Source: CAZOJJ01 sp964580105
GTDB taxonomy: Bacteria; Bacteroidota; Rhodothermia; Rhodothermales; Rubricoccaceae
Reading direction: 5' to 3'
DNA length: 64,000 nucleotides
Assembly (NCBI GenBank): GCA_964580105.1
Contig: CAZOJJ010000009.1
Coordinates: forward strand, 1-64,000
The position numbers and the translations under genes are program-made. This document shows positions 48,443 through 60,794 of this stretch, piece by piece (the stretch's first letter is position 1; each line of letters opens with the position of its first letter). The notes beneath the pieces were generated by a model that ran no database searches, was not told the origin of the DNA, and saw only the letters and a program-made list of their open reading frames with translations.

Positions 48443-50575
48443 ATGAACCGTACGCTTCCGCTCCTTTTCGCCCTGGCGCTGGCGGTGCCCGCGCTGCCCG
48501 CCGCCGCCCAGGTGGACGAGGCCGCCTACGACACCGTCCGGGCCGGCCGGTTCGACAGCGGCCGGATGTTCACGCTGGACGACCCGCCGACGGACTACTT
48601 CCGCGAGACCTACGACTTCGCGCCCGACGACGCCTGGTACGAGCACGCCCGCCTCGGCGCGCTCCGTTTCGCCACCTACTGCTCGGCCTCGTTCGTCTCA
48701 CCCGACGGCCTCATCCTCACCAACCACCACTGCGCCCGCGAGAGCGTCACGCAGGCCGGCCTCGAGGACGGCGTGGACTACAACGCGGACGGCTTCTTCG
48801 CCCGCTCGATGGACGAGGAGAAGCCCATCGAGGGCCTCTTCGTCGAGCAACTCGTCGACATCGTGGACGTGACGGAGGAGGTGACGGCCGCCGCCGAGGG
48901 CGCCGCCGATGCCGCCGCGCGCCAGCAGGCCCGTCAGGCCGCCATCCAGGGCATCCAGGCCCGCATGCTCGGCGAGCGCGGCGGCGAGGACAGCGGCTTC
49001 CGCGTCCAGGTCGTCACGTTCTACTCCGGCGGCCAGTACAAGGCCTACGTCTACCGCCGCTACGACAACGTCCGCCTCGTCTTCGCCCCCGAGACCGCCC
49101 TCGGCTACTTCGGCGGGGACCCCGACAACTTCACCTTCCCCCGCTACACCCTCGACTTCTCGCTCTTCCGCGCTGTGGACGAGGACGGCAACCCCCTCCA
49201 GGTCGAGCACTACTTCCGCTGGAACCCCGAGGGCACCGCGCCCGGCGACCCCGTCTTCATCATCGGCAACCCGGGCGGCACGACGCGGATGCAGACCATG
49301 GCCCAGCTCGAGTTCCGCCGTGACTTCTCCGAGCCGCAGGTGCTCGAAGCCCTCCGCACGCGCGAGGCGATCTACGGCGCGTGGCTCGCGGCCAACCCCG
49401 ACGCCCCCGAAGCACCCGAACTCACCGACACCTGGTTCAGCCTCGGCAACAGCCGGAAGGTCTACGTCGGCCGCCTCAAGGGGCTCCGCGATCCCTACAT
49501 CATGGCCCGCCGACGCGCCGCGGAGCGTGACTTCCTCGCGGCGCTCGCCGAGCGGCCCGACCTCCAGGCCGAGTACGGCGACGTCGTCGAGGCCATCGCC
49601 GCCAACCGGGAGGCGTTCCGCGCCCACGGCAACACCGCCGGCGCCTTCGTCGGGTTCGGGCCCGGCTCGGTGCTCTCGGCGCCCGTCATGCAGCGGGCCT
49701 TCCTCGCCTTCCAGTACGCCCACGCCACCGACGACGCGCAGCGCGCGCAGATCCGCGAGGCGATCGAGGGGATCGAAGACCTGCCGGCCGACCTCCAGGA
49801 GGCCCTCGTCGCCCAGCGCCTCCGCGACTTCGAGACCTACCTCGGCGCCGAGGGCGACGCCGCGCTGGACGGGCGCACGCCCGAGGCCGCCGCAGCGGAG
49901 ATCGTCCGCAGCTCCGCCCTCGTCTCGGTGGACGACGTCGGCGCCCTCCTCGACGGCGGCGACGTCCTGGCCGACCCGGCCGTGCAGGCGGTGGCCGCCG
50001 TGATGCCGGCGCTCCAGGCGTACCAGCAGGCCGGTGCCGCCTCGAACGCCGAACTCGGCGAGCTCCAGACGCGCCTCGCCCTCGCCCGCTTCGGTCTCTA
50101 CGGCACCTCCATCCCCCCCGACGCCACCTTCACCCTCCGCCTCGCCGACGGCGTCGTGCGCGGCTTCGAGTACAACGGGACCTACGCCGCTCCCTACACC
50201 ACGCTCTACGGCCTCTACGACCACTACCACTCGTACTGCGGCGCCAGCGGCGGCGAGGGCTCGGCCGGCGCTACGTGCGACTGGGACCTTCCGGAGCGCT
50301 GGCTCGAAGCGGAGGACGACCTCGACCTCGCGACCCCGTTCAACTTCGTCTCCACCAACGACATCATCGGTGGCAACTCCGGCAGCCCGGTGCTCGACCG
50401 CGACCTCAACGTCGTCGGCATCGTGTTCGACGGCAACATCGACAGCCTTCCGGGTCACTACATCTTCATCGACACCCACAACCGGTCGGTCTCGGTGGAC
50501 GTGCGGGCCATGCTGGAGGCGCTCGACAAGGTCTACGACATGGACCGCATCGTGGACGAGCTCGTCGGCGGCTGA
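48443..50575 (+). CDS. S46-family dipeptidyl-peptidase (DPP7-like)
   Basis: 710 aa, the normal S46 length. Signal peptide ends near AAAQ. Trypsin-like catalytic parts: His in LTNHHCARES (H95/H96), Asp in NFTFPRYTLDFS, Ser646 in GGNSGSPVL. The residue 18 positions after the catalytic Ser is Gly664 (VFDGNID). In Porphyromonas gingivalis S46 enzymes this site is Gly in DPP7 (hydrophobic P1) and Arg in DPP11 (acidic P1), so a DPP7-type preference is predicted. It takes part in oligopeptide use in the periplasm or on the surface. The start is close to the divergent tRNA gene promoter. Confidence 0.93.
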   Translation: MNRTLPLLFALALAVPALPAAAQVDEAAYDTVRAGRFDSGRMFTLDDPPTDYFRETYDFAPDDAWYEHARLGALRFATYCSASFVSPDGLILTNHHCARESVTQAGLEDGVDYNADGFFARSMDEEKPIEGLFVEQLVDIVDVTEEVTAAAEGAADAAARQQARQAAIQGIQARMLGERGGEDSGFRVQVVTFYSGGQYKAYVYRRYDNVRLVFAPETALGYFGGDPDNFTFPRYTLDFSLFRAVDEDGNPLQVEHYFRWNPEGTAPGDPVFIIGNPGGTTRMQTMAQLEFRRDFSEPQVLEALRTREAIYGAWLAANPDAPEAPELTDTWFSLGNSRKVYVGRLKGLRDPYIMARRRAAERDFLAALAERPDLQAEYGDVVEAIAANREAFRAHGNTAGAFVGFGPGSVLSAPVMQRAFLAFQYAHATDDAQRAQIREAIEGIEDLPADLQEALVAQRLRDFETYLGAEGDAALDGRTPEAAAAEIVRSSALVSVDDVGALLDGGDVLADPAVQAVAAVMPALQAYQQAGAASNAELGELQTRLALARFGLYGTSIPPDATFTLRLADGVVRGFEYNGTYAAPYTTLYGLYDHYHSYCGASGGEGSAGATCDWDLPERWLEAEDDLDLATPFNFVSTNDIIGGNSGSPVLDRDLNVVGIVFDGNIDSLPGHYIFIDTHNRSVSVDVRAMLEALDKVYDMDRIVDELVGG

Positions 50576-50606
50576 GCCCGCTTCAGGCGTCCCGCCTCGG
50601 GCGGCC

Positions 50607-50624
50607 CGAGCGGATGGCCGCTCG
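50607..50624 (+). terminator. Weak hairpin after the S46 peptidase gene
   Basis: 7-bp stem CGAGCGG/CCGCTCG with a 4-nt ATGG loop, 32 nt after the stop. No T-run. Confidence 0.4.
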
Positions 50625-50644
50625 CCCGTCTGAACCGGCCGTCG

Positions 50645-50652
50645 TACCTTTC
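50645..50652 (+). promoter_or_regulatory. -7 box TACCTTTC upstream of the PAS-protein gene
   Basis: Seven of eight match, 65 nt before ATG 50710. No TTG at the expected -33 spacing. Confidence 0.4.
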
Positions 50653-50709
50653 GGGCGCGGAGGTTTCGGCCTCCGCGCCCGTCTTTTCCGCCCTTCCCAT
50701 CCCTGCCGC

Positions 50710-52134
50710 ATGGAAGCCGACGTGTCGCTCCGCGTCCTCGTCGTCGAGCCCGACGACGCGCGGTACGCCGCCCTCCGCGAGGCGCTCGACGCGCCGACCT
50801 CCCTCCACGTCCGCGCCACGCGTGCGCGGACGGTGCAGGGCGCCTACGAGGCGCTCCGCGCCGGCCGCGTGGACGTGTGCCTCGCCCCGTCGAAGGAGGG
50901 GACGGACGCGAGCGCGGCGCTCACGCTCCGCCTCGCCCGGGCCGACACGTTCGTGCCGGTGATCGCCGTGGCCGATTCGCGCGCGGCCGGCGTCGAGGCC
51001 CTCCGCTTCGAGGGGGCGGCCGACTACCTCCTCCGCGACCGGCTCACGCCGGAGGCCGTCGAGCGCGCGCTCTGGGTGGCGCAGGCGCGGCGCGAGGCCG
51101 TCGAAGCCTTCCGCCACGAGCAGGAGGTGTTCACCGCCGCCCTCCGCGACGCCGACCTCGCCGTCGTCGAGCTCGGGCCGGACGGGCGCGTGGTGCGGCT
51201 GAGTGCCCTCGCCGCCGAGGCCCTCTGCCTCGAGGCGCGCGACGTGCTCGGCCGCCCCTACACCCTCTGCTTCGCCGCCGAGCAGCACGACGCCCTCGCC
51301 GACCTCCTCGCCGGCCGCACGGCCCATTCCCTCTCCTTCCGCACGACCGCCGAGGAGCGCGAGGTCGAGTGGACGTTCTCGCCGCTTCATCGGGGTGGAG
51401 CCGTGGGCGTGGGGCAGTTCGGCGCCTCCGGCGGTTTCCGGGAGTCGGACGTCCACGGCGTCCTGCGCCACGTCTCCGACGCCCTCCCGATGGTCGTCTA
51501 CGCGACGGACGCCGAGGGGCGGTTCACGTACGTGGACGGCTCGGCGCTCGACGCCTTCGACATCGTCGGGGCCGACCTGGTGGGGGAGGTGGTCTTCGAG
51601 ATCTACGGCCACCAGGCCGAGCGGATGGGGTACGTGCGCGACGCCCTCAGCGGGCAGCCGACCGACGTGCTGCTGGAGGTCCGCGACCGCCAGTTCCGTG
51701 CGCGCTACCTCCCCCTCCTCGGGGACGACGACCGCGTGGCCGGCATGGTGATGGTCGCCTACGACGCCAGCGCCGAGGCCGCCGCCGAGCGGCGGTTCCG
51801 GCAGCTCGCCGCCGCCATCGATGCCGTCGAGGACCCCATCGGCCTGGCCGACGTGAGCGGGGCCGCCGTCTACATCAACCGGGCGATGGCCGACCGCTTC
51901 GGCTACACGCTCGACGAACTCAACGCGGCCGGTGGGCCGGCGGCCGTGTACCGGGACGCCGCCGTGGCCACCGAGGTGTTCGACGCCATCCGGGCGGGTG
52001 AGCCGTGGGAGGGCGAGGTGGACTTCGTCACGCGGCACGGCGAGTCCGTCCGAGCCCACCTCCGCGCCCGCGCCGTCTACAGCGACGAGGGCGAGCTGAT
52101 CGGCCTCGTCGGCGTTCACCACGTGCTGGGCTAG
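50710..52134 (+). CDS. Pseudo-receiver protein with three PAS-type domains and no output domain
   Basis: 474 aa. Residues 1-125 follow a receiver fold (LRVLVVEPDDARYAALREAL) but the phospho-acceptor Asp is missing (VDVCLAPSKEG) and the conserved Lys is Arg (LLRDRLT), so it is not expected to be phosphorylated. PAS-like domains lie at about 145-235, 260-360 and 365-474 (FTAALRDADLAVVELGPDGR; DALPMVVYATDAEGRFTYVD; EDPIGLADVSGAAVYINRAM). No kinase, cyclase or DNA-binding domain follows. It may be a sensory adaptor. Its stop codon overlaps that of the convergent gene by 4 nt. Confidence 0.8.
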   Translation: MEADVSLRVLVVEPDDARYAALREALDAPTSLHVRATRARTVQGAYEALRAGRVDVCLAPSKEGTDASAALTLRLARADTFVPVIAVADSRAAGVEALRFEGAADYLLRDRLTPEAVERALWVAQARREAVEAFRHEQEVFTAALRDADLAVVELGPDGRVVRLSALAAEALCLEARDVLGRPYTLCFAAEQHDALADLLAGRTAHSLSFRTTAEEREVEWTFSPLHRGGAVGVGQFGASGGFRESDVHGVLRHVSDALPMVVYATDAEGRFTYVDGSALDAFDIVGADLVGEVVFEIYGHQAERMGYVRDALSGQPTDVLLEVRDRQFRARYLPLLGDDDRVAGMVMVAYDASAEAAAERRFRQLAAAIDAVEDPIGLADVSGAAVYINRAMADRFGYTLDELNAAGGPAAVYRDAAVATEVFDAIRAGEPWEGEVDFVTRHGESVRAHLRARAVYSDEGELIGLVGVHHVLG

Positions 52135-53084
52135 CCGGCCAGCAGGCGCACCAGAGCAGGCGTCACGTCGGTCAGGCTTTCCGCCTCGGCGAACGCCTCG
52201 GCCCCCGCCCCGCGCGCCGCGAGGGGGGCCCGGTTGCGCGTGTGGCTCCGGGTGCCGAGGTCTTCCAGGTTGCCGTGGTCGCTCGTGACGAGCAGGAGCG
52301 TCGAGGCCGGGTCGAGCGCGTCGAGCAGGGCGTCGAAGAAGCGGTCCAGCTGTTCCAGGGTGGCGGCGGCCTGGCCGGCGTCCTGCGCGTGCCCGGCCTT
52401 GTCGGTCAGGTAGTACTCGAAGAGCGTGAACGTGTGATCGGCGGCGAGGCGGGCGAGGCGGCGGGCGGCTTCGGCTTCCGAAGCCACCGGCATCGTCGGG
52501 TCGAGCTGGGCCTGCCAGAGCGCGCCGGTGATCCCGGCCGGGAGGGCGCGTCCGGCGCGGAGGTCGGCGTCCGTGCGGAGGCGGACGCCCGCCTCACGGC
52601 ACGCCAGCGTAGTGACGGTCCAGCGCGCCCGCGCGAGCGCGTGGTCGAAGAACCGTTGCGGATAGGCGTTGGCGAACGCCAGCCGCTCCAGGGGGACGCC
52701 CGCCGCGTTGAGCCGCGCAAAGACGCTCCGTTCGGCGAGTATGGGGCGGGAGGTCGAGTGCGGGTATGGGCCGAAGTGCCTCCCGGCGAGCGCGGCACAG
52801 TTGACGCCGGTGAAGAGCGTGGCCTGCCCCGTTCCGCTCTGAGGGAGGCCGTCCACGCCCAGCGTGGCGTCGAGGGGCCGGAAGACGTGATCCGGCTGCG
52901 AGATGGTCGGCGCTCCGTCCGTCCACGCCCGCCCGCCCGCCAGCCGTGCGAAGCCCGGCAGGTCGAGCGCGGCGAACGGGTTGACGGCCGGGTCCGCCGC
53001 GCCGAGGCCGACGCCGTCGAGGAAGACGAAGAGGAGCGACGTAGGGAGTGGAAAGGGAGTAGGGGGAAAAGCGCCAGGAATCAT
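52131..53084 (-). CDS. Alkaline-phosphatase-superfamily metalloenzyme (phosphopentomutase/iPGM-like)
   Basis: 317 aa. The first metal site is FVFLDGVGLG; a second motif is SGTGQATLFTG, a candidate Ser/Thr nucleophile region. The final ligands are in YYLTDKAGHAQ and LLVTSDHGNLED. This arrangement fits the phosphoglycerate mutase/phosphopentomutase branch, shorter than true iPGM (about 500 aa). The real substrate is unknown. The N-terminal PPTPFPLPTS is encoded by a purine-run repeat on the plus strand. The start overlaps the stop of the DprA-like gene (ATGA), so both are co-translated. Confidence 0.78.
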   Translation of the reverse strand: MIPGAFPPTPFPLPTSLLFVFLDGVGLGAADPAVNPFAALDLPGFARLAGGRAWTDGAPTISQPDHVFRPLDATLGVDGLPQSGTGQATLFTGVNCAALAGRHFGPYPHSTSRPILAERSVFARLNAAGVPLERLAFANAYPQRFFDHALARARWTVTTLACREAGVRLRTDADLRAGRALPAGITGALWQAQLDPTMPVASEAEAARRLARLAADHTFTLFEYYLTDKAGHAQDAGQAAATLEQLDRFFDALLDALDPASTLLLVTSDHGNLEDLGTRSHTRNRAPLAARGAGAEAFAEAESLTDVTPALVRLLAG

Positions 53085-53995
53085 GTTCTTCCTTCGTCCC
53101 TCTTACTTCTAGCCGCTGCGACGACCCAGTCCAGGTCGATGGGCCGATCTACGCGGTGTACGCGCTCGGTGAAGAGCGGCGCCGGAGCGTCGTCCGGCGG
53201 CGGATCTTCGTCCAGCGCGAAGACGGGGCGGCGGGCGTCGAGCGCCCAGTCGAGGGCGCGCGCCTCGGGCGTCTCGGCGCGCGGGGCGACGAAGACGCTC
53301 GGCCCGGCGAGGGCCGCCTGGAGCCGGGCGCGTTCCGCATCGTCGTGCTCGAACGGGCCGTGGGTGGGCGGGAAGGAGGTCACCAGCACGCCGCCCGCCT
53401 TCACCGAGGCGGCCACGCTCGGGCGCGCAGGGCCGTCGAGCCGGGCGAGACCGGCGCGCGTGACCATCACGCACGGGTGGCGGGCCGCGGCGCAGAGCTT
53501 GTGCAGGGCCACGTCGAACCCCGGCCGCGCTCCGCACGCCATCCCGATCCCCTCGGCGATGAGCCGCCGCGCGAGCGCCTGGGCCGCCTCGTACGGCGGG
53601 GCGGGCAGCGGCGCCCGTCCGAAGAGGGCCACCGGCCGGGCCGCCAGGGCGCTCGTATCCCCGAAGGCGTAGAGCACGACGGGCCGGTCGGCGCGGTCGA
53701 GGTCGTCGAAGCCGGAGGGCCAGTGCGCGTGGCCGGGCGCGAGCACCTGCACGTGCCGGTCCTGGAGGTCGCGGAGGGTGGCGCGCGCCGCCTCCAGCGC
53801 CGCCCGCATGACGTCGCCGAAGAGGGCGTCCACCGTGCGCTCGGCGCGAGGGGCGCCCCTGAGCCGGAGGAGCACCTGCTCGCGGGGCGCGTCGCGCAGC
53901 GCCTCGTAGGTGGGGAAGTGCTCCAGCAGCCGGCCCGCCGTGACGCGGCCGACGCCGTCGAGGCCGAGGAGGGCGAGGGCAAAGGAGGCGTCCAT
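53081..53995 (-). CDS. DprA-like Rossmann-fold protein
   Basis: 304 aa. Helix-hairpin-helix-like N-terminus (LLGLDGVGRVTAGRLLEHFP), then the DprA pattern of HWPSGFDDLDRADRPVVLYA, an altered nucleotide loop (FGRAPLPAPPYEAAQALARR in place of VGxRxxSxYG) and MACGARPGFDVALHKLCAAA in place of the usual SGxAxGIDxxAH. The fold order is kept but several signature residues differ, so it may not be the main transformation DprA. Likely first gene of a two-gene operon with the metalloenzyme. Confidence 0.65.
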   Translation of the reverse strand: MDASFALALLGLDGVGRVTAGRLLEHFPTYEALRDAPREQVLLRLRGAPRAERTVDALFGDVMRAALEAARATLRDLQDRHVQVLAPGHAHWPSGFDDLDRADRPVVLYAFGDTSALAARPVALFGRAPLPAPPYEAAQALARRLIAEGIGMACGARPGFDVALHKLCAAARHPCVMVTRAGLARLDGPARPSVAASVKAGGVLVTSFPPTHGPFEHDDAERARLQAALAGPSVFVAPRAETPEARALDWALDARRPVFALDEDPPPDDAPAPLFTERVHRVDRPIDLDWVVAAARSKRDEGRT

Positions 53996-54015
53996 CGGGC
54001 TACGGGGGAACCACC

Positions 54016-54023
54016 GGAAGGTA
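54016..54023 (-). promoter_or_regulatory. -7 box TACCTTCC for the DprA-like gene
   Basis: Minus strand, first T 28 nt before the ATG at 53995. Matches the pattern of other boxes in the window. Confidence 0.4.
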
Positions 54024-54224
54024 CGCGACGCGCGGCCTCGCCCCTCCCCGGGCCGGTCGGGCCGGGTTTTCCGAGGGGTGGCTTTGCCCGTCCCGCGTTA
54101 CGGATTCGAAGGATTCGGGAAGGGACGCGGCACAAAAACGGCCTCCATCGCGCGGAAAGGCCGTGCCTGCGCCGTGGCACCGCATTTGCGCAGGCGCGCG
54201 ACGCATCCTGCGGATGTTCCTCCG

Positions 54225-58778
<4,554 letters not shown>

Positions 58779-58780
58779 CG

Positions 58781-58801
58781 CGCGCCCGAGGTGGGGGCGC
58801 G
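58781..58801 (+). terminator. Hairpin after the hybrid kinase gene
   Basis: 7-bp stem CGCGCCC/GGGCGCG with a 7-nt loop directly after the stop codon. The -7-like TATACTCT (58808-58815) for the patatin gene follows. Confidence 0.5.
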
Positions 58802-58833
58802 GTGCCGTATACTCTGCGCTCATCCCACCCGTC

Positions 58834-60072
58834 ATGGCCCCCCAGCACGCCACCCTCGACCTCCCGCCCGACGAGCCCGACCTTGCGCCGACGCCCGGCC
58901 CGGTCGGGCGCGGGCTGGCGCTGGTGATGAGCGGCGGTGGCGCCCGCGCGGCCTACCAGGCCGGCGTCCTCCGTGGCATCCTCCGCCGCTACCCCGCCTT
59001 CGCCCCGACCATCCTGACGGGCGTCTCGGCCGGCGCCATCAACGCGGCCTACCTCGCCAACTGCGACACGCCCTTCCCGGTCGCTCTGGAAGGGCTCGAA
59101 GGGCTCTGGAGCCGGATCCGCACCGAGCACGTGTTCGACACGAGCGGGCCGAGCGTGGCTCAGTCCGGCCTCAAGTGGGCGCGGCGCCTGCTCTCGGGCG
59201 GGGCGAAGGGGTCGCGCCGCGAGCGCGGCCTGCTCGACATCGCGCCGCTGCGCGCGCTCCTCCAGCGCGAGCTGGGCTGCGAGGACGACATCGGCGGCAT
59301 CGCCGCGAGCGTCGCCTCCGGCCGCCTCGACGCCTTCGCGCTCACGACCAGCTCCTACACGACGGGGCAGTCCATCACGTGGGTGCAGGGGCAGGACGTG
59401 GAAGCGTGGGACCGCCCCACGCGGCGGGCCGTCCGCGCCGACATCACCGTCGAGCACGTGCTGGCCTCGGCCGCGCTCCCGTTCTTCTTCCCCGCCATCT
59501 TCCTCACGCACCCCGTCGTGGGCGACGGGTGGTACGGCGACGGCGGCATCCGGCTGACGGCCCCGCTCTCGCCCGCCCTCCACCTCGGCGCGCGCAAGAT
59601 CCTCGCCGTCTCGACGCGCTACGCCCGCTCCGCCGCCGAGGCCGACGAGCCCACCATCGACGCGTACCCGCCGCCGGCCCAGATCATCGGCGTGCTCATG
59701 AACGCGATCTTCCTGGACCTCCTCGACCAGGACGCCCAGGTCCTCCGCCGCATCAACTCGCTCCTCGCGGCCTGGCCGGACGGCCGCGCCGGCGCCAACC
59801 CCCACGCCGGCTTCCGGCCCGTCTCGCTCCTCGTCCTCCGCCCCTCGCGCGACCTCGCCAAGCTCGCGGGCGACTTCGAGCCGAAGCTGCCGCCCGTCTT
59901 CCGGTTCCTCCTCCGCGGCCTCGGCGTCCGCGAGACGCGCAGCCCGGACTGGCTCTCGATGCTCCTCTTCGAGCCGGAGTACCTCCGCCTCCTCATGGAG
60001 ATCGGCGAGGAAGACGCCGACGCGCGGGCCGAGGAGATCGGGGCGTTCCTGGAGCGCGAGGTGGTGGCGTAG
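58834..60072 (+). CDS. Patatin-like phospholipase
   Basis: 412 aa. Oxyanion motif SGGGARAAYQAGVL, nucleophile elbow GVSAG (S65) and catalytic Asp236 in WYGDGGIRLTAPL form the Ser-Asp dyad. No signal peptide; the C-terminal third contains a helical region (FEPKLPPVFRFLLRGL). Members hydrolyse phospholipids or lysophospholipids at membranes. The -7-like TATACTCT is 26 nt before the ATG. No secretion signal or barrel domain is fused, unlike the PlpD type. Confidence 0.88.
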   Translation: MAPQHATLDLPPDEPDLAPTPGPVGRGLALVMSGGGARAAYQAGVLRGILRRYPAFAPTILTGVSAGAINAAYLANCDTPFPVALEGLEGLWSRIRTEHVFDTSGPSVAQSGLKWARRLLSGGAKGSRRERGLLDIAPLRALLQRELGCEDDIGGIAASVASGRLDAFALTTSSYTTGQSITWVQGQDVEAWDRPTRRAVRADITVEHVLASAALPFFFPAIFLTHPVVGDGWYGDGGIRLTAPLSPALHLGARKILAVSTRYARSAAEADEPTIDAYPPPAQIIGVLMNAIFLDLLDQDAQVLRRINSLLAAWPDGRAGANPHAGFRPVSLLVLRPSRDLAKLAGDFEPKLPPVFRFLLRGLGVRETRSPDWLSMLLFEPEYLRLLMEIGEEDADARAEEIGAFLEREVVA

Positions 60073-60155
60073 GTCGCGTTACGCCTCGCGGCTCTTGCAT
60101 TCCGTGTGTCATGCCGACGAAGCACCCCCATGGAGGGGGGCTGGCAGGTAGTCAC

Positions 60156-60280
60156 ATGAGAAAGAGTGGCCTTTACGCGTGCCCTTACGCGTGCCTTGTT
60201 TGGGTCTTTCTATCCAGTTCCCTACTCTCCTACTGCGGCCTGTTCACGCGCTCGTCCAACACAGCATCAACTCAGGGAGG
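60156..60280 (+). pseudogene. N-terminal remnant of a secreted protein gene
   Basis: ATG 60156 opens a typical signal peptide or lipoprotein leader (RKSGLYACPYACLVWVFLSS, then SLLSYC). Coding character stops at about 60280, where the sequence turns into the leader of the transposase fragment (GTCGTGTAGCGGATCTTGTG, resembling an IS256-family end). GC content is clearly below that of the window. I read it as the 5' part of a gene interrupted by the insertion element; the C-terminal remnant at 60671-60781 may be its other end. Confidence 0.45.
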
Positions 60281-60672
60281 TCGTGTAGCGGATCTTGTGG
60301 GATACGCCAGCCGAGGCTGCCATGACCCCGAACGAGATCAGGACCACCGCGCAGCTCTCCGTCCAAGACCGTGTCCGCGAGGGCATCAAGGCCATCCTCG
60401 AGCAGGTCATGATCCTCGAGCAGGTCATGATCCTCGAGCAGGTCATCGAGGAGGAGATGGACGCCCAACTCCAGGCCCGACACCGCGAGCGGACGGCCCG
60501 CCGACGCGGCCACCGGAACGGGCACTACGCGCGCGGCCTCACCACCGAGGCCGGCCACATCGAGCAGATCCGCGTCCCACGGGCCCGCGAGCTTCCCTTC
60601 CTCACGGAGGTGTTCGAGCGGTACCGCCGGATGACCGGCTCGATGGAGGAGGCCGTCCTTGAGATGTACCTC
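60281..60672 (+). mobile_element. Truncated IS256 (Mutator)-family insertion sequence
   Basis: Covers the presumed left end and the N-terminal third of the transposase. Full elements are about 1.3-1.5 kb, so roughly two thirds, including all catalytic DDE residues and the right end, are missing. No inverted-repeat partner or target duplication can be found in the window. Confidence 0.65.
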
Positions 60673-60675
60673 TGA
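60322..60675 (+). pseudogene. IS256/Mutator-family transposase, N-terminal fragment
   Basis: 117 codons from ATG 60322. The segment ILEQVIEEEMDAQLQARHRE, then RRGHRNGHYARGL, RVPRARELPFLTEVFERYRR and MEEAVLEMYL matches the first 110-120 residues of Mutator-type transposases, where the family continues with QGVSTR. Here a stop follows MYL directly at the junction with unrelated sequence. Residues 25-42 carry a triplicated ILEQVM unit not usual in the family. It is not functional. Confidence 0.8.
60394..60447 (+). repeat. 18-nt triplication inside the transposase fragment
   Basis: Three head-to-tail copies of ATCCTCGAGCAGGTCATG (last base C in copy 3). Kept in frame and nearly identical, so it arose recently by slippage. 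Confidence 0.85.
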
Positions 60676-60781
60676 CGGGCACCTCCTCGCCTCAGGCGTG
60701 TACCTCGTCCGAGCCACAATGGTGCCGGAAACGGGCGTAGCCCCTCGCACGTTCACCCAGCGCATTGTTCTGCTGAAGTGA
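60671..60781 (+). pseudogene. C-terminal remnant of a type IX secretion (T9SS) cargo protein
   Basis: Reading from TCT 60671 in the frame ending at TGA 60779-60781 gives DGHLLASGVYLVRAT, then RTFTQRIVLLK. This is the end of a T9SS type A sorting domain (LxSGxYxxRxxxxxxxxxxKxxLxK). The frame has no start of its own and abuts the broken transposase, so an insertion followed by deletion is inferred. The signal-peptide remnant at 60156 could be the other end of the same gene. Confidence 0.65.
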
Positions 60782-60794
60782 CTCCCATTCTGTA

